From the NCBI GenBank assembly GCA_945874095.1, contig CAMCFM010000309.1, positions 1 through 5,878 on the forward strand: 5,878 bases of DNA, in the 5' to 3' direction. The position numbers and the translations under genes were made by a program. The notes under the pieces are model-generated. The model saw nothing but the letters and a program-made list of their open reading frames with translations, made no database searches and was not told the origin of the DNA. This DNA comes from Candidatus Kuenenia stuttgartensis (GTDB lineage Bacteria; Planctomycetota; Planctomycetia; Isosphaerales; Isosphaeraceae). Positions within the stretch are counted from its first letter, which is position 1, and the number at the start of each line of letters is the position of its first letter. Shown one piece after another: positions 5,430 through 5,878 of this stretch.

Positions 5430-5878
5430 ATGTCTGTGGATTTCATAAACGACACTGTGCCCATGACAAAACCGCCGGGTGGATTTCGCGAGAAAGACTC
5501 CGAACGACGGCGTAAATGGGTCGAAGAGACCACTGGCACAATTCTGGACGAACCGATCCCGCCTGAAGCGGATCAACTTCGCGGCATTATCGAAAATCAC
5601 GTTGGTTATGTCCCTGTCCCGATGGCCGTTGCTGGCCCATTGGTGATTGATGGAACATATGCGAAGGGCGAATTTGTTGTCCCTCTATGTACTCTGGAGG
5701 GCACTCTGGTGCTCTCCATGACTCGTGGGATGATGGCCTTTGCACAAGCTGGCGGATGTCGAACGGTTCACCTTCGTCAGGAACTTTCGCGTAGCCCAGG
5801 CTTTGTGATGGACAGTGTGGTCGAGATCCCGGCTTTTATTGACTGGGTCAGACGTCACGAACCTTTGATCCGTCAAGC
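5430..5878 (+). CDS. hydroxymethylglutaryl-CoA reductase, class I-like, N-terminal part (3' truncated by window)
   Basis: Predicted to reduce HMG-CoA to mevalonate with NAD(P)H, the committed step of the mevalonate route to isoprenoids. The window shows 149 codons and the frame is open at the right edge; bacterial and archaeal enzymes usually have 400-430 residues. The key blocks are ENHVGYVPVPMAVAGPL (55-71), typical of HMG-CoA reductases and closer to class I (AGPL) than class II, and VPLCTLEGTLVLSMTRG (84-100), where E90 aligns with the catalytic Glu of the class I TTEG motif. AGGC (107-110) stands where class I has SGGA. No N-terminal membrane segment is present, so the enzyme is soluble, unlike eukaryotic forms. 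ATG 5430 is preferred because GAGG lies 11 bases upstream; an in-frame ATG at 5463 is the alternative. The substitutions near E90 mark a divergent subgroup, so the exact substrate is less certain than the fold. Confidence 0.85.
   Translation, partial: MSVDFINDTVPMTKPPGGFREKDSERRRKWVEETTGTILDEPIPPEADQLRGIIENHVGYVPVPMAVAGPLVIDGTYAKGEFVVPLCTLEGTLVLSMTRGMMAFAQAGGCRTVHLRQELSRSPGFVMDSVVEIPAFIDWVRRHEPLIRQ

Noticed and set aside
4966..5539. Minus-strand open frames across the glnA end, the spacer and the HMG-CoA reductase start (4966-5421 and 5153-5539)
   Set aside because: They overlap two well-supported genes on the other strand, and their translations look like antisense readings with no motif.

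Overview
The window looks like ordinary chromosome from a bacterium of roughly 50% G+C, most likely a planctomycete. This is inferred from three things together: a secreted CBM9-like protein with a pilin-like tail, a zinc alcohol dehydrogenase of the phosphonate-associated clade, and a bacterial HMG-CoA reductase of class I type. No rRNA, tRNA, mobile element, CRISPR array or integration scar was found, and no taxonomic marker settles the assignment.

Layout. (1) Positions 2-673 (+) hold the C-terminal half of a major facilitator transporter of the metabolite:H+ symporter type, cut by the left edge. (2) After 28 bases, 702-1811 (+) is a complete zinc-dependent, MDR-type alcohol dehydrogenase resembling the phosphonate-catabolism-associated (HpnZ-like) clade; the two genes look like an operon for uptake and oxidation of a small organic compound. 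(3) On the opposite strand, 2502-3650 encodes an exported protein with a CBM9-like domain, followed through an ATGA stop/start overlap by a class I SAM-dependent methyltransferase (1792-2505). The methyltransferase runs tail-to-tail into the dehydrogenase with a 20-base overlap. (4) A divergent spacer (3651-3849) separates this pair from glnA, a type I glutamine synthetase (best start GTG 3850, 470 residues). (5) A 167-base spacer with a plausible sigma70-type promoter and a small hairpin precedes an HMG-CoA reductase gene starting at 5430 and cut by the right edge.

How the genes fit together. The left (+) pair probably forms one catabolic unit. The minus-strand pair is co-transcribed and translationally coupled, but its two products act in different compartments, so a shared role is not obvious. 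glnA and the reductase are separate metabolic genes.

No previously undescribed multi-gene system is evident. The points most worth a second look are: substitutions in the glutamine synthetase active site (the usual flap Glu is Asp, the usual Ser of the ammonium pocket is Ala, an ATP-contact His is Tyr), the divergent catalytic segment of the HMG-CoA reductase, and the pilin-like C-terminal region of the CBM9 protein.
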